A stretch of 64,000 nt of DNA, from positions 37,284,518 to 37,348,517 of the forward strand of contig NC_087062.1 of assembly GCF_963678635.1 (NCBI RefSeq), given 5' to 3'. Each line of letters begins with the position of its first letter. Position 1 is the first letter of the stretch. Below the pieces are notes generated by a model, which worked only from the letters and a program-made list of their open reading frames with translations, did not search any database and was not told the DNA's origin. This DNA is from Symsagittifera roscoffensis. Its lineage: Eukaryota; Xenacoelomorpha; Acoela; Convolutidae. Of the stretch, positions 45,101 through 57,539 are shown piece by piece. Position numbers and translations under genes: made by a program.

Positions 45101-46690
45101 ATAAAGACAGAACAAAAATAACCAAGATGCGGAGCAAGATTTGGAATACTTCAGCAAAAGTGAAGTTCGGCGTCATAAGCTGTTAGGCGAGTCTGCTATA
45201 GATCAAATTGCTGCAGATATATCAACTATATATTTGTATATAGCGCGACATCACGCCACTTTTTACAAACAGAAGCAATACAGTTCCCGGGGGATAAAAT
45301 AAGGACCAAGGAGGCTTTCGTCACTTGATGTTCAGTTGACACTATTCTCCCATTACCAATCAACTGAACAGAACTATATAATCAAATTTTTTCTTCCATT
45401 TTAGGAGAAAATGGAAATTAAAGCCTCCACGTGGCTGCTGAACAAACAAAAATGAAAGGTCTAAAAGAAACTGTATTTTTCATTATTTCTCCAAATAGGA
45501 TTAAAGCTTAAAATAAGCTCCACAAGCTTTTAAATCTGGAGATTTTTTAAGCTATTCAGTAATAGCTAGAACAATTTTTCCCATGTTTTTATTAGATTCC
45601 ATCATATCGTGTGCCTTTTTAACATCTACCGCTGAGAACTCTTCGTAAATTGATACTTTGAACTGGCCGCTTTCAAATTTTGGGACAACTTCATGTTCAA
45701 ACTTGTTCACGAGAGAACTTTTGTATCCCATTGAACGGCTTTTTAAAGTCGATCCGAAAACGTTCAGTCTTTTTCTAAGAATCCAGCCCAAATTTTCTCC
45801 GTCAAGTTTCGACCCTCCCAGCGTACCATAAAGAACATAATAGCCATCAGTTTTCAGGGACTTCATGTTCTGGCCAAAATAAGATGCGCCAACTGAATCT
45901 AGGATGATGTCAACGCCTTTGGGTTCATGGTGAGCCAGTTCTTCATCCCATTTGGGGTGCATTTTGTAATTGGTACCACTTGTAGCGCCAAGGGCAAGAC
46001 AATAGTCAATCTAAACAAGCAGCTACTTGAAAGTTACGCTTGGTAAGAAAGAAAAAGTGTCTATGACAAGGAAACAAAAAAAATCACTGACGATTTTTTT
46101 GGAATATTTATTTCAAAATTCGAAGAACATGGCCGACACTTTTTTGAATAGTTTCTTTAATGATTTTCGAATTTCGAAGAAAAAATTGTGCTGAAGCTCT
46201 TTGAATTTCAACATTTTATTACTGACCTTTTTTTCAATAAAGTTGACCCAATTTGAGAAAACTAGATTAATAGGTACATTTTTTAAACTCCGCTGGGAAA
46301 ACTAATCATTAAATTCTACTTGTGAAACTAGAAGTCGTTCGCATTTTTTGCGCCATTCTCTTTTCTTTAGTAGAGAGAATGAAATTAAAAATGAAGCTCA
46401 ACTTAATGACTGAAATAGATTACACAAATCGAAAAGAGTTTTGAGCAGAGTTTTGAGCAAATCGAAAAGAGTTTTGACCTCAATAAGTATCTGAACCCAG
46501 TATATCGACATTTTTAAAAACATACAGCTTTTCGAAATTCAAGAACCTTTTATGAATGAAACTAGCCCAATAAGAGAAAATTGGGTCCACATTCTAGCGT
46601 GATCAAACTTTCAAACTTCTTCCTGAAAACAAACACGACCTGAATAAATGGTCCTCACTACGTTCATTGACAGTTAAAACAAGCTCAGTC
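42190..46690. repeat. Dispersed diverged repeat family (about five copies)
   Basis: Blocks of the form TTGAGAAAACTAGAT.AATAGGT, then CTTTCGAAACTAGAA, then CGCCATTTTCTCTTTTGTA or GATAGTGGAGCTTGCC recur at about 42215, 43090, 43460, 46250 and 46570 in the same orientation, 350-2800 bp apart. The last two lie inside the quinone oxidoreductase intron. Confidence 0.5.
45552..46010 (-). CDS. Quinone oxidoreductase, last coding exon
   Basis: 459 nt including the stop. Begins IDYCLALGATSGTNYK, the position where the family reads LGAAAGFNYK, and ends ITE. Confidence 0.93.
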   Translation of the reverse strand: MDYCLALGATSGTNYKMHPKWDEELAHHEPKGVDIILDSVGASYFGQNMKSLKTDGYYVLYGTLGGSKLDGENLGWILRKRLNVFGSTLKSRSMGYKSSLVNKFEHEVVPKFESGQFKVSIYEEFSAVDVKKAHDMMESNKNMGKIVLAITE

Positions 46691-49600
46691 TGTAATACGA
46701 CACCGAGGAGCATTAAAGTTGCAAAAAACCTAATCAACGAAGACCGAGGTTGTGACTTTCATATTCATAAATTTGTACTTGTTTCAAGCAGTAGCTGTCT
46801 TTGCGAGAAGGAGGAAAGACGAGATGGCATACTTTCTCTCTGTACTCCGACCCAAAGCCACTCAAATATCCATTAAAGTCATCAAAATAAAGTCATCAAT
46901 ATTAAGTCATCAATATTAAGTCATCAATATAAGTTTTCAAAATTGACAAAAAAAACGACTGATTTGAAAAATTTCTACGAAAAAATTTGTTGCAGCAAAA
47001 TACAGAAATAGCAAATAGAAATATAGCAAAAAAAAACAAAATAACTTAGGCTAATGAAGAAGTTCGATTTGTTAATTTTCTATACATACTCCGACATAAA
47101 ATGATGCATTTTAAAAAATTGACAAAGTAAAACTTTTTTAAATTCGGAATAGTATTCGTTTATAAGCCCCCTCATTAAGCTCCGGCAGAAAATCTACTAC
47201 TATTATTTGAACCACACAAATTGGTATTATACAACCGGTAAAATATAGAACGAAAATCTTTGACTGAAAACAAATCGAAACAAAACAAACATTAAACGCT
47301 GCATCAAAATTATCCATGAAAAAGAAAAACAACTTACACTCAATTTATATATATTCAAGAAAAAACCAAGAAAAACTGTAGAGCTTAAAGTTTGAAACTT
47401 AATTGTGTAATTTAGCTGAAAAAGTAAGGTGGATACTTATAAAGCCGATCAATTCAACAAAAAATATTAGAAATAAAACCAAAAACTATTTTCAGTTATG
47501 TAGACCGACGATTGAATAACTCCAATAAAAAACTTCAAGACAGTGATGTCCATTTAAGAAATAAATCAAACTAAATTGATATTTCATTTAAATTTAAATT
47601 TTATTAAATGTGAAATTATGAGCCCAGCCCACTCAATTAAGATTTTTTCAAATTTAAATCGAATTTCAATTGAAAAGTATTTAACTTGCTCGGGCGGTTT
47701 TCGATCCAACGCCAAAGCACACAGTTTAGTTATGTCAATTAATATCACTTTTCACAGTTCCACGAAAAAGCAAAAAATCTAAGTTTTCACGAAAAATTGC
47801 CCAAAATATGCACAAAAAATTGCTTTAGATTTATTTTTTTAAAATTGCGAAACAAACCCAAACATGGAGAGCATAACATAAACATAGTCCAATTTGATAA
47901 CGTTGGCTAATCGCAAGCGTACAAACCATATTTCATAACTTTGATAAAGAAAATTTGCTTTTAAAAATTTACGAGCTATAAAATACTTTGATAAGTTAAG
48001 GTCAAAATCATTTGAGATTAAAAGCCATCGCAAACGGCTCATTTAATTATGGGAAAATGCGATAAAAGAGAGAAGCCACGTGTTTCAAGCAGTACTAACA
48101 TGCTTTGGGAATTCTTGTCAAGCAGCAATGTATTGAAAAAAAAACAGATAAAAATTGCTAAAAAATGTGAAAAAAGTTTCAAAAACAAATGGGCGTGAAA
48201 TAGAAATCAATTTGAAAATATAAACTTAGCGAATAATGCCTTCGACCCATGAAATGAAAAATCAATCGAACATCAATCAACGCCTGAGAATCGATGAAAA
48301 ACGACCCGTTATAAATTTAGAATAAATTCATTTTTTCAACCCCCCACACGCTACTTAATTTAAACATGCTGTATTTCTCGTTTAGTAAAACGTTAATGAT
48401 TCAAATAGCTCGCCTGAACTCGAGTTTGAAACATTTCTTAGCCGAATCAATTATTTACCAACGCACTACAAATTTCTAAAATTGCACATTACTTGTGCGC
48501 ACATTCAAAGTCCAGAGCACTAATTAGAAGGATATTTCACCCGGGATTGGTAATTATTTTCGAAAATTATGATGGTTGAAAATATACCTTTGTTATTCGA
48601 GCTTAAGACTATGATTAGAAAAAACTAACTCGTAATCTAACACAATCATTCAACTAATTTTTTCTTCAGCAATTAAATGAACAGCGCATTAATAACATAC
48701 GAACAGATCACAGAATACCATCGATATTTTACAACGCGAGAGACTAATTCTAGTAAAATTTGCCCGACTAACCAAAATAATTCTATACAACAAGGTTCTA
48801 ACCTGGAGAGGCTATATACATAGTTTTTGAAGAGTTTTGAAGAGAATTCACTAGTCAAGCCCGCGGAACATTTATCCGTGGAGAGCTTATTCAAAGAAAA
48901 AAGAATGCAACCAATCTATCTGAACAAGGGAATGCGTAAGTATGTTGGGCAAGTATGTGAAAGGAGTCCCGCGCATCACTTATACTGCGCATTTAAGTAT
49001 AACTCAGTTATGCAATAGACATCGCTCGATCGTTTTCAACACTTTTTTGCACCGAAACAATTTGCTTCATTTGCTCTAACTTGGTTGATAGCTCAATTGA
49101 CATCACCGAAGCAAAACATTGATGAATGACTGTGAGGCTTTTCCTAGATTGCGGAACCCTATGGGTTTGATGGGGCCCCTCTATTGCAAATGTAAAATCC
49201 TCCCTATTAGGAACAAAAACTATACACCGACAAGCTGTGTTTAAAATATCAGGGGGTTCTGATTATCTGGGGGTTTCATTAGGAAAAACTTCAATGGCCT
49301 TGACCACAATCAAGATCATAATTTAAGAGTTATCTTGCTTTGCCTGAGCTCTCTTCTTTGCCCCTCTTTCCGCTCCACTGCTGTGCTTTGCGCTGCCGTG
49401 CCTTACACTGCGCTGCCTTGCTCTAAACTGCCTTGACTTGCTTCGTTGCCTTGCGCTGCTGTCTTGAATTGCCTAAAACTGCTCTACCTTGATTCGCATT
49501 GCCCTGCCTTTTTAACGCTGCTCGGCCCTGCCTTGCGCTGCCCGCACTGCATCAACCTGCCTTGCGCTGCCCGCATTGCTTCAACCTGCCTTGCGCTACC

Positions 49601-52600
49601 CGCCTTGCCTTGCACGGTCCTGCGTTGTGCTGCTCTGCCTTGCTTCACGCTGCCCTGTCATGCTCCTCCTTTCAATGTCCTGGCTTGCCCCTTTATACTG
49701 TCCCTTCAAATTAAATAGTTTCAGTTGAAAATGAATACAAGGGGCAGCGGTGGTGGCCCCAATAGTCAATGTTGAAAAGTGTGATCACGACGATATTTTC
49801 TGGATTACTTATCACTGGATACTGGTTGGAACTACACTCTGGACGGCTCCCGACTTGCTGTGTTCACCATCCCAATTACCAATCAGCTGAGTTCACTCCA
49901 ATTTTGTTTATTTATTTACTTTTCTTAGTCTCGATACCTTATGATCAAAATAGTAGCAGCTAGTTCTCTTTACCATTCCATCAATAAACTTGAAAAATCG
50001 GAACAGGATAAGCTTGCTGATCCTGTTCACTCTTTCCCTGGCCTGAATCTTGACACTAACACGTCAAGTTACTGCCTCGATTACCTTAAATCAGCCCCTC
50101 TTAGAAACTAAAAAATTGTTCTCTGGCACGATTTATTAAACAACACAAAAACATCGCACCCAAAAAAAGGCAACATACCCCAAACAGTCGAAGAACTGAT
50201 GGCGACCCTTATGACTATTCCAAACCTCTTTTGCGTCGTTACCTGTCCAGGCAAAGGTGCTCTCTATATATTCGACTATCTTCTAAATTCATTAGACTGT
50301 TACGTCATCGACGTGACCAAGCACATTATCAGTGCTTCCGAAAGAATTGACGAATAGTTAATTGCCGAATACCGAAAACTGCACCAGGCTGCTGACATAG
50401 AGTTGAGCTGCTTTGCTGCACTATTTTTCCGACTTCAATAGAATCTTCAAAACACGTGGCACGAAGACTGCACTGGTCTAAGTGAAGCCGCTGTCAATGG
50501 AGTACCAGCCTTAGGAAAAAATGCTCTATTGATATGCAACAAATGCGAAGAAAAACGTCAAGATAATTTGACCCAAGCTTTCCATGAAACTACAACCTCA
50601 AAAAAACTTCAAGAAACTCAAATGAAAACCCTGGAAAACAAAATGACTGACCTCATGAAAACAGAGACCGAAATCAAAACGCTCTTATCCGAAATAACAA
50701 CCTGATTCGGATTATCCAACCCCACCTAGGTTGATTGCCAGTCGCCAAGAACCGCCACAGAAACCCGCCGAGGAACTCGATCTCATCCGCATACCATTGA
50801 TCCCTGAATCAACGGAGAAGGAAGCAAGATTGCGCCAAGAACACGATCTCGCCGAAGTTCAAAAAGTGTTGACCCATATGGATGTCAATGCCTTAATTGG
50901 CAATGTCATACGCCTGGGTCGATATGACGAGAACAAGACAAGAAAAATCCTATTAAAAGTGTCCAATGCATACCAACGACGAATGATATTGCTATCTGCG
51001 AGGAGACTTAAAAACTCCCCACAACCAATTTTCCTCAGCCGACATCTGACGAAGGAAGAAGCTGATCAAGAAAACCTTGCCCTCGTCAGTAGAAGGCAAC
51101 TTATCATCGACAAATCTGTAGACAGAAAGGACCTAAAGTCCGCGATGCAACTCTGTACATTCGGAAAGGTGGAAAGTGGATAAAAGAGAAACTACCAGAA
51201 CCCGAAGCGTCAAATTGACTAGCAGCGACGATAAATATCCTTGTTTACAATGTCAGAATTATACTTGAGTATCAACAGCGGACAACCTTCTCTAATGCTG
51301 TCCAAGTAAAAAACGCTCATCAAGTCATCTGCCTAACTGAAACCTGGTTGACAGAAAGCATCGGCGACGATGCACTTTTTCTGACAAACTACGTCATCCA
51401 CCAAAAGAACAGACCGAGCGACAAAGGCTTGACAAAACATGGTGGCGTACTTATAGCAGTAAACCGTAACATTCCATGTAACCCAATCAATTCCACGTTT
51501 CAAGACTGTGTTATCATCCGCATATCCCTGAACAAGCCAATTATAATATGCTGCATCTACAGCGCTCCTTCAAACAGTACCTACACATGGGGCATCTCAG
51601 ATCTAGTCGAACTCCTAAAATTCCTGAGGCGTAAGCAATTTGAACAAAGTGCAGTTTGTTCGTATGTAGTTGGAGATAAAAATTTTAACTGTACACACTG
51701 GCCGTCAATGACTTCAACTTCACTAGATGAGCAGTCAATCCTCGACGAACTCTGTGAGTCAAACTTCCAACAACTAATTAAAACCCCTGATGGAAAATCA
51801 CTAGACGTTCTCCTTAGTAACAAACCGCATTTTGTCACGAGCGTAAGACATGACAACCGTCTGAGTAGCCTATTCAGTTCCGACCATTTGTCACTCAATG
51901 CCAAAGTCTCATTTAACTACCGACCTGTTCATAAAAAGACACCAGCCATCAAACAAAAACTAGATTTTGGCATTTTCGCGTACAAGAAAGCAAACTGGGA
52001 AGAAATGAATGAATTCATTCGTCAACACCCCTTCCAGCCATATTGCTTGAGCAACGTTGACCTGATGCTCGATAATTGGTACGAGTGGTTACACAAAATA
52101 CTACAGGACCTGCTACCAATCACTACCAAACACAGATCTGGACTATCTCCTTGGGTGGGAAGGCAAAATTAAAAATCTGCAAACCGAGCTAACACTGTCC
52201 CTTCAAAATGACGAGCATCTCCACGACTATCGATGAAAAAGAAGAGGCCCTAAACGAGCTGGACGTAAAGAAGGCCAATGGACCAGACAAGATTGGTAAT
52301 GCGTTTCTGAAAAACCTCTCAAAGTCACTAGCAAAATCACTTCACTTACTGTTCAACTTGATTGCAAATAAAGCAATATTTTCAACAAAATGGAAGATCA
52401 GCGAAATCGCACCAATTTTTAAAGACGGGGATAAACAAGACGTATCAAATTACAGGCCGATCAGCCTGCTGTCAGCAGTGTCAAAACTGCTTGAGAAACT
52501 AATATTTGAGAAACTGGCCCCAATTGTCTACCCAACCCTAACACCAGACCAACACAGTTTTAGACCTAAGCGATCGACGATAACAAACCTAATAGAGTAT

Positions 52601-53857
52601 CTACACGAGATATTTAGCTGCCTAGCTTTGCCAAACTGCAACTACCTGAACAGCTTCTACTTGGACTTTCAAAAGGCATTTGACAAAGTCTCGCACGGAA
52701 TCCTCATGGAGAAATTATCGACTTCTGGAATTGGAGCAAATTGTTTATCTCTGATACACCGCTACCTCTCGAACCGGAAGCAAACAGTGAGGCTGAATGA
52801 CACAATTTCCGGAGAGCGTCGTTCCCCAGGTCTCTAGACTCGGGCCGCTTTTCCTCTTAGTCTTCATAAATGATCTACCATCCTGTGTCATGTCCGCAAC
52901 ATTTGGTTATGCAGACGACAACAAAATTGTTGGAGACAACCCTTTAACTCTCTACATAGATGTTGGGAGACTTTGGAGGTGGTGCGAGGAAAACTGCATG
53001 TCAATGAACCTGACGAATAGCAAAGTCCTCTGTATCAAAGGATCAGCTACGATTGCACTCCCCAACTACAGCTTCGAAACCACTGAAGTAATGAAAGATC
53101 TGGGCATCCTGATAACTGAAACGCTCTCTTGGACGCAACACGCAAAAAAGAGGGCTGAAAAAGCCTTAAACGCTCTCTTCGTACTCAAAAGGAATCTCTC
53201 AAAGGCAAATTTCGCGACCAGAAAAAACGCATATATCTGTTACGTTGTGCCAATTCTGTGCTACGGTTCAGCTATCTGGAAACCATCAAAAGGTGACTTA
53301 GGAATCATAGAAAGTGTGCAGCGGAAAGCGATCCCGTGGATTTTCATGACAAGCAATAGCCATATCTCCTATAAAGACAAACTCGTAAAACTTAACATCC
53401 TTCCTTTGTCTCTATACCAAGAACTTCATGGTGGACAGCTGTTTGCAAAAACATTGACTGGAAAAGTTGACATCGACTGGAGAAGCCATGTAAGCATCAC
53501 TGACGTTATAAACCGAAGAGTTCAAATGACACGAAATTTCGTCTGCAAACAAATGCGTCTGAAGAAGTGCGAGTCGGATTTCTGGTTTCGGGCATTTCGT
53601 CTTGCTAATCTGTACAACGAATACCTCAAATGTGACATATTGTTTAGCCCAGAATGCAAAAACATACTTCTAGGAATGTTCACTAATGTTCGCTACAACG
53701 AATCAGATACATGCACTTGGCGCATTTTATGCGAATGCAACAACTGTAGAGACCAGAAGAAACTTACACTTATAAGTGAAAACTAAACTTTGAACACTGC
53801 AATGACTGGGTTTTATGCGAAACCTTGGATTATATTCCTAAGTCCTTTGTTATTATG

Positions 53858-53895
<38 letters not shown>

Positions 53896-55016
53896 GATTA
53901 GTATTATTATTATTATTATTATGATTTTATTATGATTATTATTATTATTATTATTATTATACGCTGCCCTGCCATGCCCCAACTTGCCTTGGGCTGCCTT
54001 ACCGTGTTGCGCTGTCCTGCCCTGCCTACCGCTGCTCTGCCTTGTTTTGCGTTTCCGTGATATGTTCATACGTGCCTGCCCTGCCTTGCCTCTCTTCCCG
54101 CTGCCCTGTACTGCCTTGCTTTATCCTGCCTTGCCTTGCGCTTTCAGTCAACATTTCAGTTAAATTCAGATTCTTGGTTAATTATGCTATTGAATCATCA
54201 ATATTTTGAAATTGATCAAGTTCCAAGCTCATAATAAGGCTCTCAAGTAGGTTGGAATTCATCCATTTCAGATTCAATAAAACTTGCATTTTCAATCCTT
54301 CCTCTTAAACAATGTTCCTAACAATTATCTTCAAATATGCAAAAAAAAGCATTATATCCATAGACGATTTTGCATTGAATAATAGATGCTCATCATTGAG
54401 AACACGCGTTTGAAGAATCATCTTAACGTACCTTCTCCGCTGATCCTGCAGTAACGTAACACTTCATACCCAGATCTCGAGTCAATTGAATCAAAGCAGT
54501 TCCCACTCCGCTCGCTCCTGCATGCACTAAGGCCGAGGTGTCTTGCTTTCCCTTCAAGTAATCCAGAAACCCCTTGGCTTCCAAATGCAACAACTGGAAC
54601 CCAGTCAACCAGTTTTCCGGAATCGCAGTTGCTGTTTTGAATTCCATGTTCTGCGGAATTGCCATTGCCAGACGTTCGTCGACGGTTGCGTATTGAGCGT
54701 AACCTCCTCCAGGCAAAAGAGCAAAAACACGGTCTCCTATTTTGAACTTCGAAGAATTATTGCCGCATTTCACGACATATCCAGACACCTCTAGACCTAG
54801 AATCTCTGATTCTCCTGTAGGCGGGGGATAATCACCTTTTCTTTGAATGATATCCGGTCGGTTCACTCCAGCAGCTATAACCTGAATCATTATGTGCCCG
54901 TCTTTCGGACCCAAAGGTAGATCGGTTTCACCCCATGATAAGTTCTCCGAGCCCCCATATTCGGAAAGAAGAACAGCATTCATTTTGGAAGAAGTGGGAA
55001 CGCGTAATTGCGTCAT
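45552..55016 (-). CDS. Quinone oxidoreductase, TP53I3 (PIG3)-like, two coding exons
   Basis: Exons 54432-55016 and 45552-46010 join in phase 0 (GAGAAG|GTACGT to TTTAG|ATT), giving 347 aa from the ATG at 55016, or 336 from the ATG at 54983 (MNAVLLSEYGG), which fits the usual family start better. Zinc-independent medium-chain reductase features: LGLEVSGYV, ALLPGGGYAQYA, IPENWLTGFQLLHL, the NADPH-binding HAGASGVGTALIQL, then ILDSVGASYF, YVLYGTLGG and a C-terminal NMGKIVL. The family reduces quinones with NADPH in the cytosol. The 8.4-kb intron contains the LINE and minisatellite. Confidence 0.93.
46877..46932. repeat. AAGTCATCAATATT microsatellite
   Basis: Four imperfect copies of a ~15-bp unit, in the quinone oxidoreductase intron. 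Confidence 0.8.
46933..49317. other. Intron sequence, nothing recognised
   Basis: AT-rich with T and A runs; ORFs here are short and start at TTG or lack splice context. Confidence 0.5.
49318..49695. repeat. CTGCC/TTGC minisatellite, left part
   Basis: GC-rich array of irregular units such as TGCCTTGCGCTGCC, sharply different from the AT-rich surroundings. The same array resumes at 53961 after the LINE. Confidence 0.85.
49940..51183 (+). pseudogene. LINE ORF1 remnant
   Basis: Fragments in several frames: a segment ending in LLICNKCEEKRQ (a zinc-binding-like Cys pair) followed by a Lys/Glu-rich coiled-coil-like stretch, then an open part at 50731-51183 with VIRLGRYDENKTRKILLKV and an RRM-like region typical of LINE ORF1 proteins. 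Interrupted by multiple stops. Confidence 0.65.
51219..52172 (+). pseudogene. LINE endonuclease (APE type) part of ORF2
   Basis: Open from 51219 (no ATG needed, as this is the body of ORF2) to TAA 52170. Catalytic motifs are seen: LNVRI-like start (YNVRII), CLTETWL with the Glu, GDKNFNCTHW with Asp/Asn, and SSDHLSL. The linker to the RT appears shortened and is stopped at 52172. Confidence 0.85.
52208..53786 (+). pseudogene. LINE reverse transcriptase part of ORF2
   Basis: Motifs in order: KKANGPDKIGN, WKISEIAPIFK, NYRPISLLSAVSKLLEK, HSFRPKRST, FYLDFQKAFDKV, then after a frameshift near 52810 VPQ..RLGPLF, the active site YADDNK, and a thumb/C-terminal region ending in a Cys-rich WRILCECNNC. 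Two frames are needed to read it. Confidence 0.9.
53855..53960. repeat. (ATT)n microsatellite, LINE 3' tail
   Basis: Long run of TTATTATTA with a few GATT interruptions, placed directly after the LINE 3' UTR. Confidence 0.9.
53961..54145. repeat. CTGCC/TTGC minisatellite, right part
   Basis: Resumes the GC-rich array of 49318-49695 (GCCCTGCC, CCTTGCCTT units). Confidence 0.85.
54432..55016 (-). CDS. Quinone oxidoreductase, first coding exon
   Basis: 585 nt if started at the outer ATG. The frame is open upstream to about 55097 without another ATG. Encodes the catalytic GroES-like half and the start of the nucleotide-binding fold, ending in VTAGSAEK. Confidence 0.92.
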
Positions 55017-55097
55017 CGCTCTTATTGCGTTTCTTGATCTAATGCCGAATAAATTGTGTGATTGATAAATATCAGAAGTAAACGACAATTCTCTCAA

Positions 55098-55889
55098 AAG
55101 TTAGATACTTGAATGTCTTGATTATATGAACTTCTACTTATTCTTCAACTAAACTTTTAGTATATCGCACGTTTGCTGAATTAATGAGTAACAGTGCAAT
55201 TTTTAAATCCAAAAACTCTTGCGCAGTGATATTTTTATGTGAACCATAATATAAAATTTCAAGTATCCAACTTTTCGATTTTGCCCGAACTATTCGGCAC
55301 AAACCACGTCTGAGAACAAAACCAAAATAACTTTTACGCCAAAGCAACAGCATTGTTGCTGATTTTGAAGTACTGCTGATTAACAGTTGACTTTGTTCTT
55401 CACAACCATCAGAACACAACAACAATTATCATTTGCATGTTATCTGAAACAGAAAGACAAATTTTTTAAATGCAAGTTAAGTGCATGAGGGTTAGGACGT
55501 CCAAAAATGGAAAACTGTAGCAAAGCGATGAAAAAACTTTCACTATCACTTGCTCTGTACAAATAAAACATAGTAAAGGTTTGAAGATTGTCGCTTCGAC
55601 TGTTAAGAAAATACTTTCAAGACTGAAAGCGGACATCAACACAAATTCTGGAAAAAGACGGAAAAAGAATCGTGTACATCTTAAAGTATATTAATTGAAA
55701 GAAACCAAAACAACGAATGGTTCTCAATTCAGTAAACAAAAACACCACAGGCATAAAATTTAGTTCGGCAAATTTTCCATTTTTGATATAATTTTCGAAT
55801 TTTTTTGACCTCTCAAAACCAGTTTCATACCATATACTATCTTTTTGAACAGCAAAAAATCAAAAAAGTATTTTAAAAAAAATCACAGA
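55098..55889. other. Upstream flank of the quinone oxidoreductase gene
   Basis: Nothing recognised; probably holds its promoter. A TTG-initiated ORF at 55138-55425 is not supported. Confidence 0.5.
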
Positions 55890-56510
55890 GAACAACAAGG
55901 ATAGCCGGTAACTGTGCAAGTAGCACGCACAGAATGTTCCGACCAGTCTTAAGAAATACAATATTGTTTTTTTTTCAAAACTGTCGTTTTTTTTTCTGTG
56001 TGGTGTGCGAAAAAATCCGAACGAAAAAAAATTAGATATTTTCGACAGTCATAGTAAAATAACCAATTTGGAAAAAAAATTTTGTAGAAAAAAGATTTTT
56101 TTGCAGTATCTTGAATTTTGATTCTAAAAGGGCGCTAAAATCTCTAAAAAACTATTTTACTTGAGTAAAACTAAGTTTGTACGGCTTAAATTGAGCTATT
56201 GTAAGCTTTAAAGTTATTTTAATAAGCCATTGTAAGCCTGCTTGCTCGCTTTACTCGCTCGAAATGAGAGAAAAAAATCTAAAATTTGGAAATTTTACAC
56301 CGGTTTTTCTCGACACTGGGGAAATTTTATAGAAATTGAACTATTTTTTTGAACCACGACTGAAAGGGCTTTAAAATGATTATCACTCGACTCACTGCAA
56401 TCATTATATGTAGCAGCTGATTTTGCGTTGAAAACAAAAAAAAATAAAATTACAGACCCGAACAAGACACACCCGAAATCAAAGCTCCTCCCCATTTTTC
56501 AAATGGTCGG
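55890..56510 (+). repeat. Interspersed ~620-bp repeat, copy 1
   Basis: Head AACAAGGATAGCCGGTAACTG with GCACAGAATGTTCCGACC, middle TCGCTCGAAATGAGA and TTTTTCTCGACACTG, end TTTCAAATGGTCGGAAC. The end abuts copy 2 directly. Confidence 0.7.
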
Positions 56511-57270
56511 AACAACAAGGATAGCGGTTGATTTGCAAGTAGCACAGAATGTTGCCACAACATTCTTAAAAAACGCAAAAAATATTGTTTAATCTTCAGT
56601 ATATTGTCATTTTTGTGCGTGAGGTAATGAGAGAACGATACAAACGCGTAAAAAGTTATTGAATTCGGCAAAATTGACAACACTTGTTTTCAAAAAATGA
56701 ATAATAAAAAACTTTGTAATTTTCTTATTTTTTTTTTGCAAAATCAGTGTCCTTTTTTTCGTGGTGTGATACAAGGATCTCAACGAAATCCTAAAATTTC
56801 GGCAAACTCTAAATAAAGTAAAGAAGGCAAATAGGACAACAGGTTTTGAAAAAATCTGACACGAAAAACAAAAACAATTCACAATTATTTTGCACTTTTA
56901 AAATTTTGCGCTAAAAACAACCCTGCCAAATGGCGCTTAAAACTTCTTAACTAATTTAGCTGTAGGAAGAAAAACGTTTCAGGGCTTGAATAAAAGTTCA
57001 ACGGCTTGTCCTTCTATAATATGCCTGCTCGCTCGCTTCAATCACGCGATAACGAACTAAAACTATCAAAAAATTAAACCTTTTCTCGACTCAGACAATA
57101 TTTTAAAAAGAAGGTTCATGTCTTTCGAATCACGGCTCAAAGGTCTTTTATATGATTTACCACTCGACCCAGTCCAATGATTAATAGCGGTACCTGTTTT
57201 TGCAAGGAAAACAAAAAAAAATAAAAATACCCGAATAAAAATCCCCCCCCCCCATTTTCAATGATCCCTC
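56511..57270 (+). repeat. Interspersed repeat, copy 2 (tandem with copy 1)
   Basis: Starts AACAAGGATAGCGG; keeps CTCGCTTCAATCACGCG, TTTTCTCGACTCAG and GCGGTACCTGTTTTTGCA; ends in a poly-C run and CATTTTCAATG. Confidence 0.65.
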
Positions 57271-57539
57271 GCAACAATCATGACATTATACTTTATACAG
57301 TCTATTTACTTCCACAAAACTGTCTGATACTGTTTCTATCGATATTAATCTATTTAAACGGCCTGCGTAAAGTAGAAAAACTCCAACACAAGAAATATTA
57401 GTATAAACATTGAAAAATCCTCCGAATTGCTTAATTAGTTGAACATTAATAATTTAAAGCTTCATAAGCTGATTTTTTGATACAATGTCTTGAAATTTTT
57501 TTTTATACTTTGCAACTTTCCCAAAAACATAAAATTTCT

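Larger units (their letters stand above)
40164..45551. other. Intergenic region with repeats
   Basis: Upstream flank of SLC34 B and downstream flank of the quinone oxidoreductase gene. It holds one possible exon (40705-40952), two SINE heads, and diverged dispersed repeats from 42.1 kb on; otherwise I see nothing. Confidence 0.6.
49700..53960 (+). mobile_element. Dead non-LTR retrotransposon (LINE; CR1/Jockey-like group)
   Basis: Contains, in order, a broken ORF1, an APE-type endonuclease and a reverse transcriptase, followed by a short 3' UTR and an (ATT)n tail. Several stops and frameshifts show it is inactive. It is flanked by the same minisatellite on both sides, so it inserted into it. 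Clade assignment is by general appearance only. It lies antisense to the host gene. Confidence 0.88.

Noticed and set aside
49446-49718. Cys/Leu/Pro-rich ORF in the GC-rich array
   Set aside because: It is a translation of the minisatellite; it has no start or splice context and other frames are equally open.
55138-55425. 95-codon ORF upstream of the quinone oxidoreductase
   Set aside because: Starts at TTG and has no similarity or splice context; probably 5' flank.
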